Origin: Telopea speciosissima
Lineage: Eukaryota > Streptophyta > Magnoliopsida > Proteales > Proteaceae
Assembly: GCF_018873765.1 (NCBI RefSeq)
Contig: NC_057925.1
Span: 5,777,568 to 5,841,567 of the forward strand
Direction of reading: 5' to 3'
Length of the DNA stretch: 64,000 bases
The notes beneath the pieces were generated by a model, which saw only the letters and a list, made by a program, of their open reading frames with translations, searched no databases and was not told the origin of the DNA. Of this stretch, positions 9,844 to 21,999 are shown in pieces; position 1 is the first letter of the stretch, and every line of letters begins with the position of its first letter. The translations under genes and the position numbers were made by a program.

Positions 9844-12800
9844 ATCTTAAGGCAGTATTTGTTCAATGGAGGAGACCGCAATCATGAAGATACACGGAGC
9901 GAGATAAGCAAACTTGAGAAGTTTGATGGGTCATTTTTCAAACGTTGGAAAGGGAAGATGTATTTCTTCCTCACCGCTTTGAAACTTGCTCATGTCCGAA
10001 CGAAGAGAAGCCGTGAGCACCGACACCGACAGACACCACCTGGAAGCTTCAAATGGAGAGACACCGGTGCGATCTGGCGGCGCAGAGGTGGGAGCAAGAC
10101 GACTTCATGTGCAAGGGCTACATCCTCAATGGGTTATCAAACACACTTTATGATGTGTATGAGCCCAAATTTGCGGAGCACGTCGAGAGAACTATGGGAG
10201 GATCTCGACAAAAAGTACAAAATTGAGGATGCTGGCAACAAGAAGTTTCTTATAAGTAAGTTGTTTGATTACAGGATGATAGGAGATAAGTCTATTATTT
10301 CACAAACCTATGAGTTGCAAGGTCTCATGAATCAAATCATCTCTCGAGGGCCATTCTCTTGACGAATCTTTCCAAGTGTCATCTATTATTTCAAAGTTAC
10401 CTTTTGCTTGGAAAGATTGTCGGAAAGAGTTGAAACAGAAGAAGGATGCAATGACTATGCAAGAGTTGATTAAGTATATCCAAGTTGAAGAGAATTCTCA
10501 ACTGGATAAACTTGAATTGGAGGAAAAATCTCCAAAAGCTCATGTCATAGAAAATGCATCTTCTAAGGGCAAGAAGAGAAAGTATGATGGGAAAGGCCTG
10601 CTTTACGAGAAGAAAAAGGGTACATTTATTAATCCCAAAGCGGCTTCTTGGAAATGCGGAAAAGCCGGTCATTTCAAGAAAGCAGGGAGTTTATATCAAG
10701 GAGAAGCAACAAAGGACCAAGCCAACATGGTTGACAATGATGACGGGCTGCTATGATATCCGAGGTATATCATGCGTGGGTGATGATGAGGAATGGTGGA
10801 TCGATTCGGTGCAACCAAACATGTTGCCAAGAACAAAAATTTGTTCAAAGTTTATGAACCTATAGCAGATGGACAAGATCTCTTTATGGGAAATTCTTCA
10901 ATTGCTAAGGTCATAGGTAAAGGCACGATGGTTCGAATCTCACATCCGGGAAAAAGCTTACTTTGAATGATGTACTTCATGTTCCGATATTAGGAAGAAC
11001 TTAATGTCTCGTAAGCTTGCTTGACAAACATGGATTTAAAATCTGTTTGAGTCGGGGAACATCATAGTGTCCAAAGGGGAGTTTATGTTAGGAAAGGATA
11101 TGCATCGAGCGGGATGTATAAATTTAATATGATTAATGAAAACTCATCTTACGCTTACATTGTTTCTACTTTTGATACATGGCATTCTAGACTTGAGCAT
11201 GTTAATTATAAGTGCATGAGAAATATAGTTAAATTAGATTTATTACCAAAATGCACATCTTCTAGTCATGACAAATGTTACGTATGCATCAAGTCTAAAA
11301 TTGCTAGGAAATCTTTTAAGAAAGTAGAAAGGAATACACAACTCTTAGAATTAGTACATTCGATTTGTGTGAGTTAGAAGGTATTCTAACTAGAGGTGGT
11401 AAAAGATATTTCATCACATTTATAGATGATGTTCAAAATACACATATGTATATCGTTAAGGACTAAAGATGAGGCTTTGGAGAAATTCAAAATCTACAAA
11501 GCCGAAGTGGAAAACCAATTGGATCGTAAGATTAAAATCTTACGAACCGATAGGGGAAGGAATACTTCTCCACGATGATTTTTGTGAAGTTTATGGAATT
11601 ATCCATCAAACAACGGCACCCTATAGTCCTCAACAGAATGGAGTAGCGAGAAAGGAAAAATAGGACTCTAAGAAATGGTGAATACACTTTTACTTACTTC
11701 GACTTACCAAAGAATTTATGGGGGAAGCATTAATGACGCTTGTCATATAGTTAACCGTATACCCCATAAAAAGACTAATATCACTCCCTATGAATATTGG
11801 ATGAAGAGAAAACCTTCTCTTGGATATTTCAAAGTATGGGGATGTAGAGCATTGGTAAGATTAACTCGATCCTAAAAGACCTAAATTAGGTGAAAAGGCA
11901 ATTGAATGTATTTTCATTGGCTATGCCCAACATAGCAAGGCCTATAGATTTCTAACGATGGAATCTACAGAGACCGTTAGCCAAAATATAATTTTGGAAT
12001 CTAGAGATCTTGAGTTCTTTGAGGATTCATTCTCTAGGAAACGGAAGAATGAAAACACAAACAAGGAGGATCAAGATATTGTTCAATCAAATTCGAGAAT
12101 AATGAGAGTGTTGAACTTAGAAGAAGTAAAAGAGTTAGAGTGGAAAAATCCTTTGGTCCGATTTCTATCAATTCTTGGTAGAAGGAAACAGAAATGAAGT
12201 TACATATTCTTGTGTGTATAATGTTGAACATGATCCATTGACTTTTCGAGAAGCCATGAATTCTCAAGATTACGCTTTTGGCAAGAAGCTATAAATGATG
12301 AAATGGATTCTCTCATGGGTAATAAAACATGGGTTTTAAGCATTTACCTCCTGGATTTAAATCTATTGGTTGTAAGTGGATTTTTAAGCGAAAGCTTAAA
12401 GTGATGGAACCATTGATAAGTTTAAAGTTAGGCTTGTAGCAAAGGGCTTTAAGCAAAAGAAGGCATTGATTATTTCGATACATATGCTCTGTTGCTAGAA
12501 TTAGTACGAGTTAGATTGTTAATTGCTTTAGCATCGATTAATAAACTTGTTATACACCAAATGGATGTTAAACTGCTTTTCTAAATGGAGATTTAGAAGA
12601 AGAAGTTTACATGGAACAACTTGAAGGGTTTGTTTTGAAAGGCCAGGAAAGTAAGGTTTGTAAACTAGTCAAATCTTTATATGGTCTAAAACAAGCTCCT
12701 AAGCAATGGCATGATAAATTTGACCAAAAGGTTTGTAGCAAATGGATTTAGAATAAATGAATCGATAAATGTGTTTATTCTAAATTCAAGAATGGACATG

Positions 12801-14326
12801 GTGTTATAATATGTTTATATGTTGATGATATGTTAATCTTTGGTACTAATACAAGCCTTTGTTTTGGAGACAAAGGCTTTCCTATCTTCGTGTTTTGATA
12901 TGAAAGATATGGGTGAAGCAAATATAATTTTGGGAATCAAAATTGTTAGATCCTCCGATTGTATTTCTTTAACACAGTCTCATTACATAAAGAAAATATT
13001 AAAGAAATTCAATCATGAGAATTTGAAACCGATTTGCTACCCCATATGATCATTCTATTAGATTAATTTCTAATGAAGGAAATTGTATATCTCAATTGGA
13101 ATACGCTAGTATCATTGGCGACTTAATGTATGTCATGCGATTGCACTCGTCCCGATATAGCTTTTGCGGTTGGTGTTTTGAGTAGGTTTACTCATAACCT
13201 GGACAAATTCATTGGAATGCGATTTCTAGAGTACTTAAGTACTTAAATGGCACAATGAATTATGCATTAAGTTATAAAGATTTTCCTGCAGTACTAGAAG
13301 GATACACGGATGCTAATTGGATCACGAGATCCGATGAATCAAAGTCCACAAGTGGTTGGATATTTACCTTGGGTGGAGAATCAATTTCTTGGGGATCCAA
13401 GAAACAGATGTAGTTTCACACTCCACTATGGAGTCTGAATTTATCGCTTAGCAATGGCGATAAAGGAAGCGAGAATGGCTTAGGGACCTCTTTAGAGATT
13501 CTCTCGTGGCCTAAGCCAATACCCCTATATCAATATCTTGTGATAATGAAACAACATTATCAAGGGCTTATAATAAAGTCTACAATGGAAAGTCAAGGCA
13601 TATCAGTTTAAGACATAGCTATGTAAGAGAACAACTCATCAAAGGAGTTGTGACTATTAGTTATGTAAAGTCAAAGGAAAATTTGGCTGATCCCTTTACA
13701 AAAGGCCGGGTAGGGATGTGGTATGGAAGACTTCCAGGGAGATGGGTTTAAAGCTTTTAAATGAGAGGTAACTGCAAGTGGAAACCAACTAGACACTAGA
13801 CCAACATCTAGTCAACTAGTTCAATGGAAAAACACTTGTAGTAATAACCGGTTATGCACTCAACTAGTAGAGATAAGATCTCTTGACATCTCAAGGTAGT
13901 GCATGTTTGTATGGAGAAACCGTCGGAGGGTAGGATCGTCCTTTAATGAGTCTATGCCTTATAGGAAATGCAAGTCATACAATTGCATTTTATTAGATTC
14001 ACCTATATAAGTGCAGGAAGTGGGGCCGCTTCTGCGAGATTCAAAGCTTGTCTCTAAGGCACTTATGAAAACCTAAGATGAAAGCACAAGGCCATAAATG
14101 TGCGGGTGTTATTGAAACTATGTTCAAGTAAGTCATACGTCTAGTATATTAGATTTGTCGCTATAAAATTCTAAGTTCAAGGCTACGGCTACTTCGTTTT
14201 GACAAGTACTAATGTATTTTGACAACATAAAGGTTCAAGTCGAAAGACACCTTTATGTAAGTATGATTTAGAAGTACGAGAGTTCTTATCGACGAGGCTC
14301 AATTATTTTAAAAAATTGGGGGAAAT

Positions 14327-15039
14327 TGTTGGAATTTTTCAAAATATTGATGTGGACTTTTAGTCCCACATCGGCTATGAAAGGAAAGCTCATTGGGTTT
14401 ATATGTGTTAGTAGTAAGTAGTTATTATTATCACATGTAATGCTAGAAGATATTGTACGGTGCACTTGCGGCGAGGACGGTACCGTCCGAGTGCGTATGC
14501 GCGTCTTGGCGTGCGCGTGCGTGTGCGTGAGGCGCAATGTGGCGCTTTGATGGCGCACTTTGCACCGCACGTGCGCATCGTCGCGATATGTCGCCTTAAT
14601 CTTTTTGGGATCGACGGTGTCGATCAAAGGGTGCTTAAGATCGATCCGCCGTTGGATCGGTGGTGATCAAAGAGGAGTGCAACCCTTGGTTTAACATTGA
14701 CCCCAAGAGTTGCAGCCCACCACGAGCAGCCAAAGGGCTGACCAATAGTCATGACTGTAGGGTCAAGTCATATGAGCCAATGGGTGTGACCCATCCGAAC
14801 AGGCCTTGTGGGCCTATAAATGAGCCACGAATTCTCTCGATCCGAGATGATCAAAAATATCTCGATAGCTTCACGATTATTCTTTTGTCCTGCAGCTTGA
14901 TGTGATCCGCTGATTTATCTTGGGAGGCGAGGTCTTGCAACCCTTTGCGGGATTAGGAGGGTGCAAATGCATCTTAAGGCGACGATTTCGTCGACTCGAG
15001 GCCTTCTTTGTCCTCTCCTTTTTGTTCGTATTTCTAACA
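14327..15039 (+). repeat. 3' LTR of the Copia element
   Basis: 713 bp, TGTTGG...TAACA, preceded by a purine run and followed by the actct target repeat. It is longer than the 5' LTR. Contains 'ggcctataaatgagcc' (about 14811-14826), the likely TATA region of the LTR promoter. Confidence 0.88.
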
Positions 15040-15561
15040 ACTCTTGACCAGGTTGTATTACATTTTGACTCGACTCAGGTGACTCGCCCGAATCAAAACC
15101 TAATTTTCCAATTGTGATTTGAATAAGTTTTCCCTTGTAAGCCTGAATCGCTTACCGGTACGTATACTCACTACAAGAAATGTGATTTTTGACGACGGTT
15201 AGAAAAATGTACCGTAGCTAAAAATAATTTTTGACGACGGTTAATATGCTATTGTCGCCCTATATATTTTTTGTGACGGTTTGAAATTTTCCATCGTGGA
15301 TAATAGAATTGAGCGACAGTTTATAATCTACCGTCATGGAAAATATAATTTAGGCGACGGTTTATAATTATCTGTCGTGGAAAATCTAATTTGGGTGACG
15401 TTTTTCAGTTATCCATCGTTGAAAATAGGTATTAATTTGCGACTCTAATAAAAACACCGTCGTCTATTATTCTAATCCGCGACGGTAGTAATACTTTCGT
15501 CGTCATATAACAAAATATACGACGTTAATAATATTACCTTCGCGATTCAACCGTTAGCATT

Positions 15562-16700
15562 TTTTTGCGTTTTGATTTTTCTTTTTCCCGCTTTCTCTAT
15601 CAGTCTATCCCATTCCCGCACGAAATCCTCTCTCTCTCTTCTCAGGCAGACCTCTCTCTTCGATTCCCGCAAACCGTTCTATGTGAAACCCTAACCCCCT
15701 TCTTACATCTCAATTTCGGCCTCCTTTTCTCTCGCTCTCCATCTCCATATCGAAATGCCCTATGTGTAGCCCCAATCCCATTCTCATATCTTAATCTGAC
15801 CTCTTTTCTTCCGCCCGCCCTCCCTCTCGAAAACCTCCTCTTTACAACCCTAGTCCCAAATTAGAGAAGGGATTAAAATGGTTTTTAATTACTAAAGGAA
15901 AAAAGGAGGAGTCATCTTCAACATTTGATCGTGAACACCAGTGGCAGGAGGAAGAGACTCAATTGATTGAACCCCTCTACAGGGCTTTGTGTGGTCTGAA
16001 ATTTCAGGCCGATGGTTTCAACTCTGAGTTCTATCGGCATCAACACTTCACAACTTCCATTAACAACTAAATAAAGAGTGCTTGATCTTTGAAATTTCTC
16101 CAGGCAGCAGTTGCAGTAAAGAAGTTTGTTGGGACTTTTGTAAATTTTGAGGATCTTTTTTCCTCTCCCCCTTGATTTATTTCAAAAATGAGAAGATAAA
16201 AATAATTATGGTCTAACACTTGAATTTTTGTTCGTCTTAGTGCTGATAGTCGATTACAGCAACCCCTCTCCACCACCTTCTCTACTATTCGCGTCCCCTC
16301 GTTGAGCATTTATCTTGCTCGACACAGAGGATGGTGGAAACAGAGGTTATAAGAGAATTCCCTGCTCGAACTGCCATCTCTGCAAGGTTTGGTTCTCTCT
16401 CTCTAAGGTTGACTGTGATGTTTGCCGGTCTCTCTCTCAAACTGGTGTTTGAACCTGTTAGTTTTGATTTCCCCCACTTCTCTCATTATTTGCATGCAAT
16501 TCTTCTCTATCTGCTCGCTAGGGTTTATCGTAGTACTTTAGTATTTGTTAAAGTGTGTTTTGATTTTCTTAGGTTTCCAGTTGTCCATTGCATAGGCTTT
16601 TTTTTTATCTCTTCCCCTCCCTTCTATATAGTTGTGTCTAGATGTAATCGGTGTTCATCTAGTAGTATCTTATAGCTTCTTCTTATTATTTTAACAATTG
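15562..16700 (+). other. Gene-like cargo region inside the CACTA element
   Basis: A pyrimidine-rich stretch (15580-15850) contains a two-fold imperfect repeat of about 90 bp and 'gaaaccctaacccc' words typical of plant 5' leaders. It is followed by an open stretch (about 15893-16069) encoding STFDREHQWQEEETQLIEPL and further residues up to TAA. A second CT-rich, open segment lies at 16331-16675. The look is that of a captured gene 5' region rather than transposon sequence. I do not recognise the protein; this may be chance. Confidence 0.3.
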
Positions 16701-19700
16701 AACTGAATGCCTTTACTGGTGCAGTTTTTCTATCTTTCACAGGTGATTACTATTTGGGTTTAGGATAGCTAGTTTGCTGAATCTCATCTAACATAGCAAA
16801 GTGATTGATACAATAAAAGTTTAATCAGAAATTTTTAAGTGGATGGGTCATCCAGTGTTTTGTGAGTGTTGTGAAGGATAAAAGAACTTGGTTTGTGCCA
16901 TTCCCATTAAATCAAAGATGTGTGGATTTTTTTGTGAGTGTTGTGTAGGATAAAAGAGCTTGGTTTGTGCCATTCCCATTAAATCAAAGATGTGTGGATT
17001 TGTCTTGGAGTTGTCAATCAGAGGAGCAAGACTCCTTACAAATTAAGTTGGAGGTCTGCTCAAGTTCTATCGTGAGGAGTCATAGAAGCTGGAATGACTC
17101 TCAGCTGCATTAATAGGAAGTCACAATGTCTCCTGATGCTTTTTTGGGTGTCAAATCCTTATCAAAGGGTTTTTCACTACCAAAAATGAGATAAATTCTT
17201 AAAACTAAGAGTTGAAAGGACATTGTCAGATTAATGGTATACTGTGATCCAATCTAATGCATGGGTATTTTTGAAAACTTATTTATGTGAATCTTTTATC
17301 CATTTTACATTCCCAATTTGAGTAGTTGCAAAATTCTGCCATTAGTTAATAATTTAGTGTAACTAGTAAATCAGAGTATTTGTCCATTGGATTGAATAGT
17401 TGATTCTTTTATATCAAAGTTTCTACTTGATTAGCGGGAAAAACTTTCCAGTTTTGATGATGTTCTGCCGTGGGGATTTAAAGATATCTTCTTGTTTCTA
17501 ACTTGTTGGGTGATTTTGTTGCCTACAAATCATAGCCTTAACTAACAGCAAATTAAAAACTAGATTAGAACTACACATCCGTCTCTTTATTCCAACCATA
17601 CCCCATACTTATCCTCTTTGACCAAGAAAGGGGCTCTTGAACTTATTTCAAATGAGCCAGTTTGATCTTTTAAGTGGTAGCTTGGTGAAATTGAAATTTT
17701 GCTCCACCAAAGAAGAGCCTTATCCAACATTTATATCTTATGAACAAGTTCTGTTTCAGAATTAGCAACTTCAGATCCTAAAAATTAGGAACTCAAGTAG
17801 TAACTCACAAAGTAAAGGACAAATGCAAATCAACTTCGGGTAATGATAGCATGTTTCTTCTGTATTGAGATTTGCATTGTTTAATTTTACCAAGCTACTA
17901 TTTTCTAACTTCTCTTCTTATTAATCTTGTATAAAATCATTTCAAATCTTGGTGCTGCATTTGATAATGACAGCAATACTATTTTGTGGGGAGAACATAC
18001 CATATACATGAGGTTTATCTTTCTCAAGGATCCCCCCCCCTCGGCCTACAAGTTCTAATCTACCAATACAAACTATCAATCAATTGCAATTTCTTGTTTG
18101 AGGCAGAGCCCAAATAGCAGACAAATTAAAGGTCGAGAGCAACTGAGAGATGAATAGAGCAACCGACAGATAAGCTGGTTCAAAACACAGATCTACAATG
18201 CAACACAAAGCTGAACTTAAAAAAAATTAACCAAGAAATACATAATCACAAAATCCACTCCAAATACACAGGAATTAATATGAAATAATCCAAACTGCAG
18301 AAGTGAATGATAAATCTGAATGTGTGGGTAACAATGTGAGTTTGTTATCTGTGCATGGATAAACTTCAACAAAGTGAATACATGGGTCTTTAACAAAGTG
18401 AACACTCTCAATGCATAACCTTCATTCCTTGTAAAGGAGCAGATTTGAATACTAAGACTTATGTGACCTTGTAATAGAATAAATGGATGGAAATACAATA
18501 AAGATTCTCATTACTGAAAATTCATAGCTCTCATTAATTTACTTATCTACTTTGGTTTGTTTGTGCTTACTGTGTGTGATATGGACTGCAGGTTCTTGTT
18601 ATGACCCCTCAAACACTACTACGTAGTTTACACCATTGCTTCGTCAGAATGGACTACACTTTTGATATTTAATGTCTGTCATCATGCACAGGCACAAAGC
18701 ACTCATCCTTATGCATAAATCATAAAGGTACATCTGCTTCACAACATAATTATTACATCCATTCATCTAGAATATTTTGTGATTACTTTATAGTGGATGG
18801 GTCCTAACTATTTTTCCTATTGATGTAGGTTAAGGGAGGAGGGAACTACCATGCTTTAGAAGGTTACATGCTTCAGGTGTACCAGCTGAATATAAGAGCT
18901 CATTAATTATATTGCATGAGTCCTAGCTATTTTTTCTATTTTTAAGTCTCTCTAACAGCTGAATATAAGAGCTCATTATATTGCATGAGTTCCATAGCAG
19001 AACTTCTTGAAAAGAAATTGATTTTGGGAAGGTATAATTTTGACACATCTTTGGAGTTTCAAGATAGGTCTGTTGGAATATGAGCTTAACACTTACTTGT
19101 AGGTATACTCAGTTCACACAGTAGGGGTTTTCTTTTGTTGTTCTTCTTGACATTAGTGAGATTGCTGATAATCATCTAAATAGCAGGTTATTGGAAAGAG
19201 TATTTTGCTTGGTTGTGACATAACTTTCTTTGTTGGAGTTTTCTTATGCACCTTTCAACTTCTCCCAATGATCCATGGATGCAAGTAAAGGTGATTTCTT
19301 CTTTAAATGGAGTTGCACTGTTGCAGTAGTTTGGTTGTTGTATATGAAGTTTAAGTTCTGTTAGATTTTTAATATTGAAATGATCAAGAACTTATTATTC
19401 TTAGAATTGTTCTATTGTTTTTTGAAGTTTACACACCGTGAACATACCCAAAAGATGGATGAAGTTTTTTTGGATGTTTTTTGGTTAACAACAATGGTGG
19501 ATAATTGATTGAAAGTACAATGAAAATATAAGTTTTTTTGTTGCTGTTTTTGTTCATTACAATGGTGGATAATTGATTGAAAGTGTAATGAAATTATGGT
19601 ATTTGTATTTAATAGTTTTTTTTTATGAAATGAATAAATATTATATCTGGATGTAATTATTATAGGTGAAATTTTTGTATACAAATTATAAATTTTTTTT

Positions 19701-19719
19701 TTAAAAAAAAACACCTTTT
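16701..19719. other. CACTA interior, non-coding
   Basis: AT-rich, without a supported gene. Holds three local direct duplications: a 72-bp tandem pair (16859-16930 / 16931-17001), a pair about 63 bp apart (about 18893 and 18956, sharing 'cagctgaatataagagctca'), and a pair about 68 bp apart (about 19491 and 19559, sharing 'acaatggtggataattgatt'). Confidence 0.6.
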
Positions 19720-20189
19720 TTGCGACGGTAAAAGTATTATTGTCGCTAAAAAACTATTTTTACCGATGGTAATAGAATAAGTGTCGCCTAAAATATATTT
19801 TCTCCGATGGTATATTAAATACCGTCATCTAATATGTGAATTTATAGTGACGGTTAAAAACCGTCACAAAAAAGTACATTTTAAGCGACGGAAAAACAAA
19901 CCGTCGCCAAAAAGCATTTTGCTAGACGGGTGCTATTTTACCGTCGGCATTTTTCCCGACGTCACTTTAGCCGACGGAGTGGCGACTGTTAAAGATACCG
20001 TCGCCGATATATTTTAGCGACAGAAATGTATTTTTAGCGACGGTAAAAAACCGTCGCCAAAAATCACATTTCTTGTAGTGACTCCTATATTAAGTGCATG
20101 AATGAGTATTTATGAAAGCAAAAACAAAAAGGATACATGTCATTGCCAAATCTACGTGAAGCATACATGTATGAGTAGGTGATTCAAAC

Positions 20190-20995
20190 TCCAATTCCAA
20201 TCAAATATGATATATGTGAAACTAGCTCACCAATGTAAATCAAGACTAGAACCACGTAAGCTAGCTTACGATGCGATCGGTTTAAAGCCAAAGGAATAAA
20301 GACAAACTATTCTAGGACTCTCCACTATGCCAATAAAGACAAACTATTCTATTTAATAGTTCCCGCTCAAACTCAAGTGTATGTAATATGCGTAAAACTC
20401 AGGACTACATGAACTGAAGACATTCCTCCCTCATCCTATAAATAGATCAACTATACTCAAAGTACACAAACTGAAATCATTCAATCTTTAGTCTATTGTT
20501 CTGTCTACCCCCTTTAACTGTTGTTTCCCGCAAATCTAACTTAGGCATTGGAAAATCGCCCCGAACTCTCTCCAGTCATTTCTTCGGCCTTGTTTTCTTG
20601 ACTCTTTGTATGCAGGTTCACCTCATACAGATTTCCGCAGCAACAAAATCTCTTGTTAATGGAAAAGGTTGTCCACGCTGCCATTGAGAAATCTTTCTCC
20701 ACACACCAAGTCAATGATTGTACACCCTGGCTTCGCGGTAAAGTTTCCCACTTGTTAATATAAAAGTCTTGCAAGTGGAATTCAAAAACCATTGACTTCA
20801 TCTAAGAGGTTTACAAGTGGGTTTACTGGTCAACGTACAAATTTCTTTGTTTCCATTAAAAAAATATATATATATTCTCCGCGTTTACACGGTTTTGTAA
20901 GTTGCAATGTAATTATACAGAATATTGTTAATTAATTATGTAATATCGTTTTTGCCCCTTAAGAACACCACAGTGGCACAGACCAAAACTCTCTC
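20190..20995. other. CASPL-B upstream region
   Basis: Paralogous to 4263-5400 without the MITE. Contains the conserved 'cctcatcctataaata' block near 20430-20445. No gene. Confidence 0.4.
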
Positions 20996-21003
20996 TATAT
21001 AAG
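20996..21003 (+). promoter_or_regulatory. TATA box of CASPL-B
   Basis: TATATAAG about 109 bp before the start codon, same context as in copy A. Confidence 0.7.
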
Positions 21004-21104
21004 ATAGTGCTTAAACTCTCACAAAAACCTACAAGAACAACTTCATTTTGGTTGTAAAAGAATTTCTTCAAACTTGTTTTTTTCTTCTTCATCATTTACT
21101 TAAG

Positions 21105-21999
21105 ATGAGTCCGATGAATGAATCTCAAGAAAACACACCGAAGAATCCGGCAATGGCGTCGCCGAATGACTTAGAGAACCAGTCATTAAACCATGCTCCA
21201 ATGAGCCAGCAATGGCGAAAAGAAGATTATCAGGTGATCCTAAGGGGAATAGGGTTGGTTACCTCACTCATTTCTTTTATAGTCATGGTTAGGAACAATC
21301 AAGGGCTTTCAACAATTGATGGTGGTATAATTGACTATAGTAATAATTGGGGTGACTATGACTTTTACAGGTAATTCTTGTTTTTCATCATTTATTTTCA
21401 AGAAAGATTTCAGCAAAGTTTGATATGCACTTTTATGTCGATTTTGAATTCTCAGATGATAAAAATAGTTGTTTTTATCTTGAATGTGAAATCAACCTAA
21501 AATGCATTCTAGGTCGATTGCCTAGCTATTTCTAATTGAATTTGGTGATGATCTGATTCAGGTATCTGTTAGCAGTAGCCATTATTTCTACTGTTTACAA
21601 TAAAGTCCAGCTTATGCGTCGATTCTTTAATGGAAAACCCATGTTTACACAGCAGGGATTGATCTTTCTGGACTTTTATGGTGATCAGGTGAGCTTTTTA
21701 TGTTCTATCTTTGTTGGGTTTCACGTGAAAACAATAATCTTACAACGGATGTTAGCTTTTAAGGATGATTTCTACTCAAATCCCAACAAGTTGTATCTGT
21801 CTCTGTTTTGCAGATCATCGCGTACTTATTGATGTCTGCAGGGTCAACAGCGGTTCAAGGTACGACAGATTTGATAAATTCGGGAGTGGTTCTGAACTCA
21901 TTCACAGATTCATCTATAGCTTCACTAAGTATGGCTTTCGTGGCCTTCTTGGCTATGGCTTTGTCGACCATAATTTCTGCATTTAAGCTCTGTTCTTAG
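21105..21999 (+). CDS. CASP-like protein, CASPL4D-type, copy B (3 exons)
   Basis: Exons 21105-21370, 21562-21688 and 21814-21999 give 192 residues. Exon lengths and intron phases match copy A; exon 1 is 3 bp shorter. An in-frame ATG at 21048 exists, but copy A has no counterpart, so MSPMNESQEN is taken as the start. Hydrophobic segments are near residues 47-63, 90-104, 131-149 and 163-184. The hydrophilic N-terminus and the GKPMFTQQG loop before DFYGDQ are kept. Differences from copy A cluster in the first extracellular-side loop (after MVRNNQG) and in the third loop. Both genes look intact. They are membrane proteins of the plasma membrane by family topology; the exact role is unknown. Confidence 0.88.

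Larger units (their letters stand above)
9398..15039 (+). mobile_element. Ty1/Copia LTR retrotransposon, full length but broken
   Basis: Bounded by LTRs at 9398-9843 and 14327-15039 (both TGTTGG...TAACA) and by the 5-bp target duplication actct (9393-9397 and 15040-15044). A polypurine run precedes the 3' LTR (about 14311-14325). Plus-strand parts in Copia order are: gag-like region about 9860-10760 with a zinc-knuckle near 10650; integrase region about 11150-11660; reverse transcriptase region about 12300-13050; RNase H region about 13090-13700. The reading frames are broken in many places (well over five breaks), so it is a fossil. Where the two LTRs can be aligned at their starts they are almost identical, suggesting a fairly recent insertion. 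It lies inside the hAT-like element 8763-15116. Confidence 0.9.
8763..15116. mobile_element. hAT-like element interrupted by a Copia element
   Basis: Left end CATAGTTGGAAAACCAGG and right end CCTAATTTTCCAATTGTG are inverted copies, followed inward by GACTCG/CGAGTC-rich arms. Flanks gtttgaat (8755-8762) and atttgaat (15117-15124) match at 7 of 8 bases. The empty site in unit A reads a single 'gtttgaat' at about 4120. Minus the Copia insertion at 9398-15044 the element is about 0.7 kb. Internal degenerate repeats of about 50-60 bp begin near 9050, 9111 and 9163. No transposase. Confidence 0.75.
15169..20080. mobile_element. CACTA (En/Spm) DNA transposon, non-autonomous
   Basis: 4912 bp with perfect inverted ends CACTACAAGAAATGTGATTTT... 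/ ...AATCACATTTCTTGTAGTG and the 3-bp target duplication act (15166-15168 and 20081-20083). Both subterminal zones (15190-15545 and 19720-20060) are packed with GACGG/CCGTC repeats in both directions, the usual transposase-binding array of this superfamily. No TNP2-type transposase frame is seen inside, so mobility would depend on another copy. The unit A MITE 4141-4262 gives the empty site. Confidence 0.92.
15142..20187. mobile_element. Small MITE, family 5 copy in unit B, split by the CACTA element
   Basis: Left piece 15142-15168 (GCCTGAATCGCTTACC...) and right piece 20081-20187 (ending GTAGGTGATTCAAACTC) line up with the intact MITE 4141-4262. The CACTA element 15169-20080 sits inside it. 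Confidence 0.7.
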
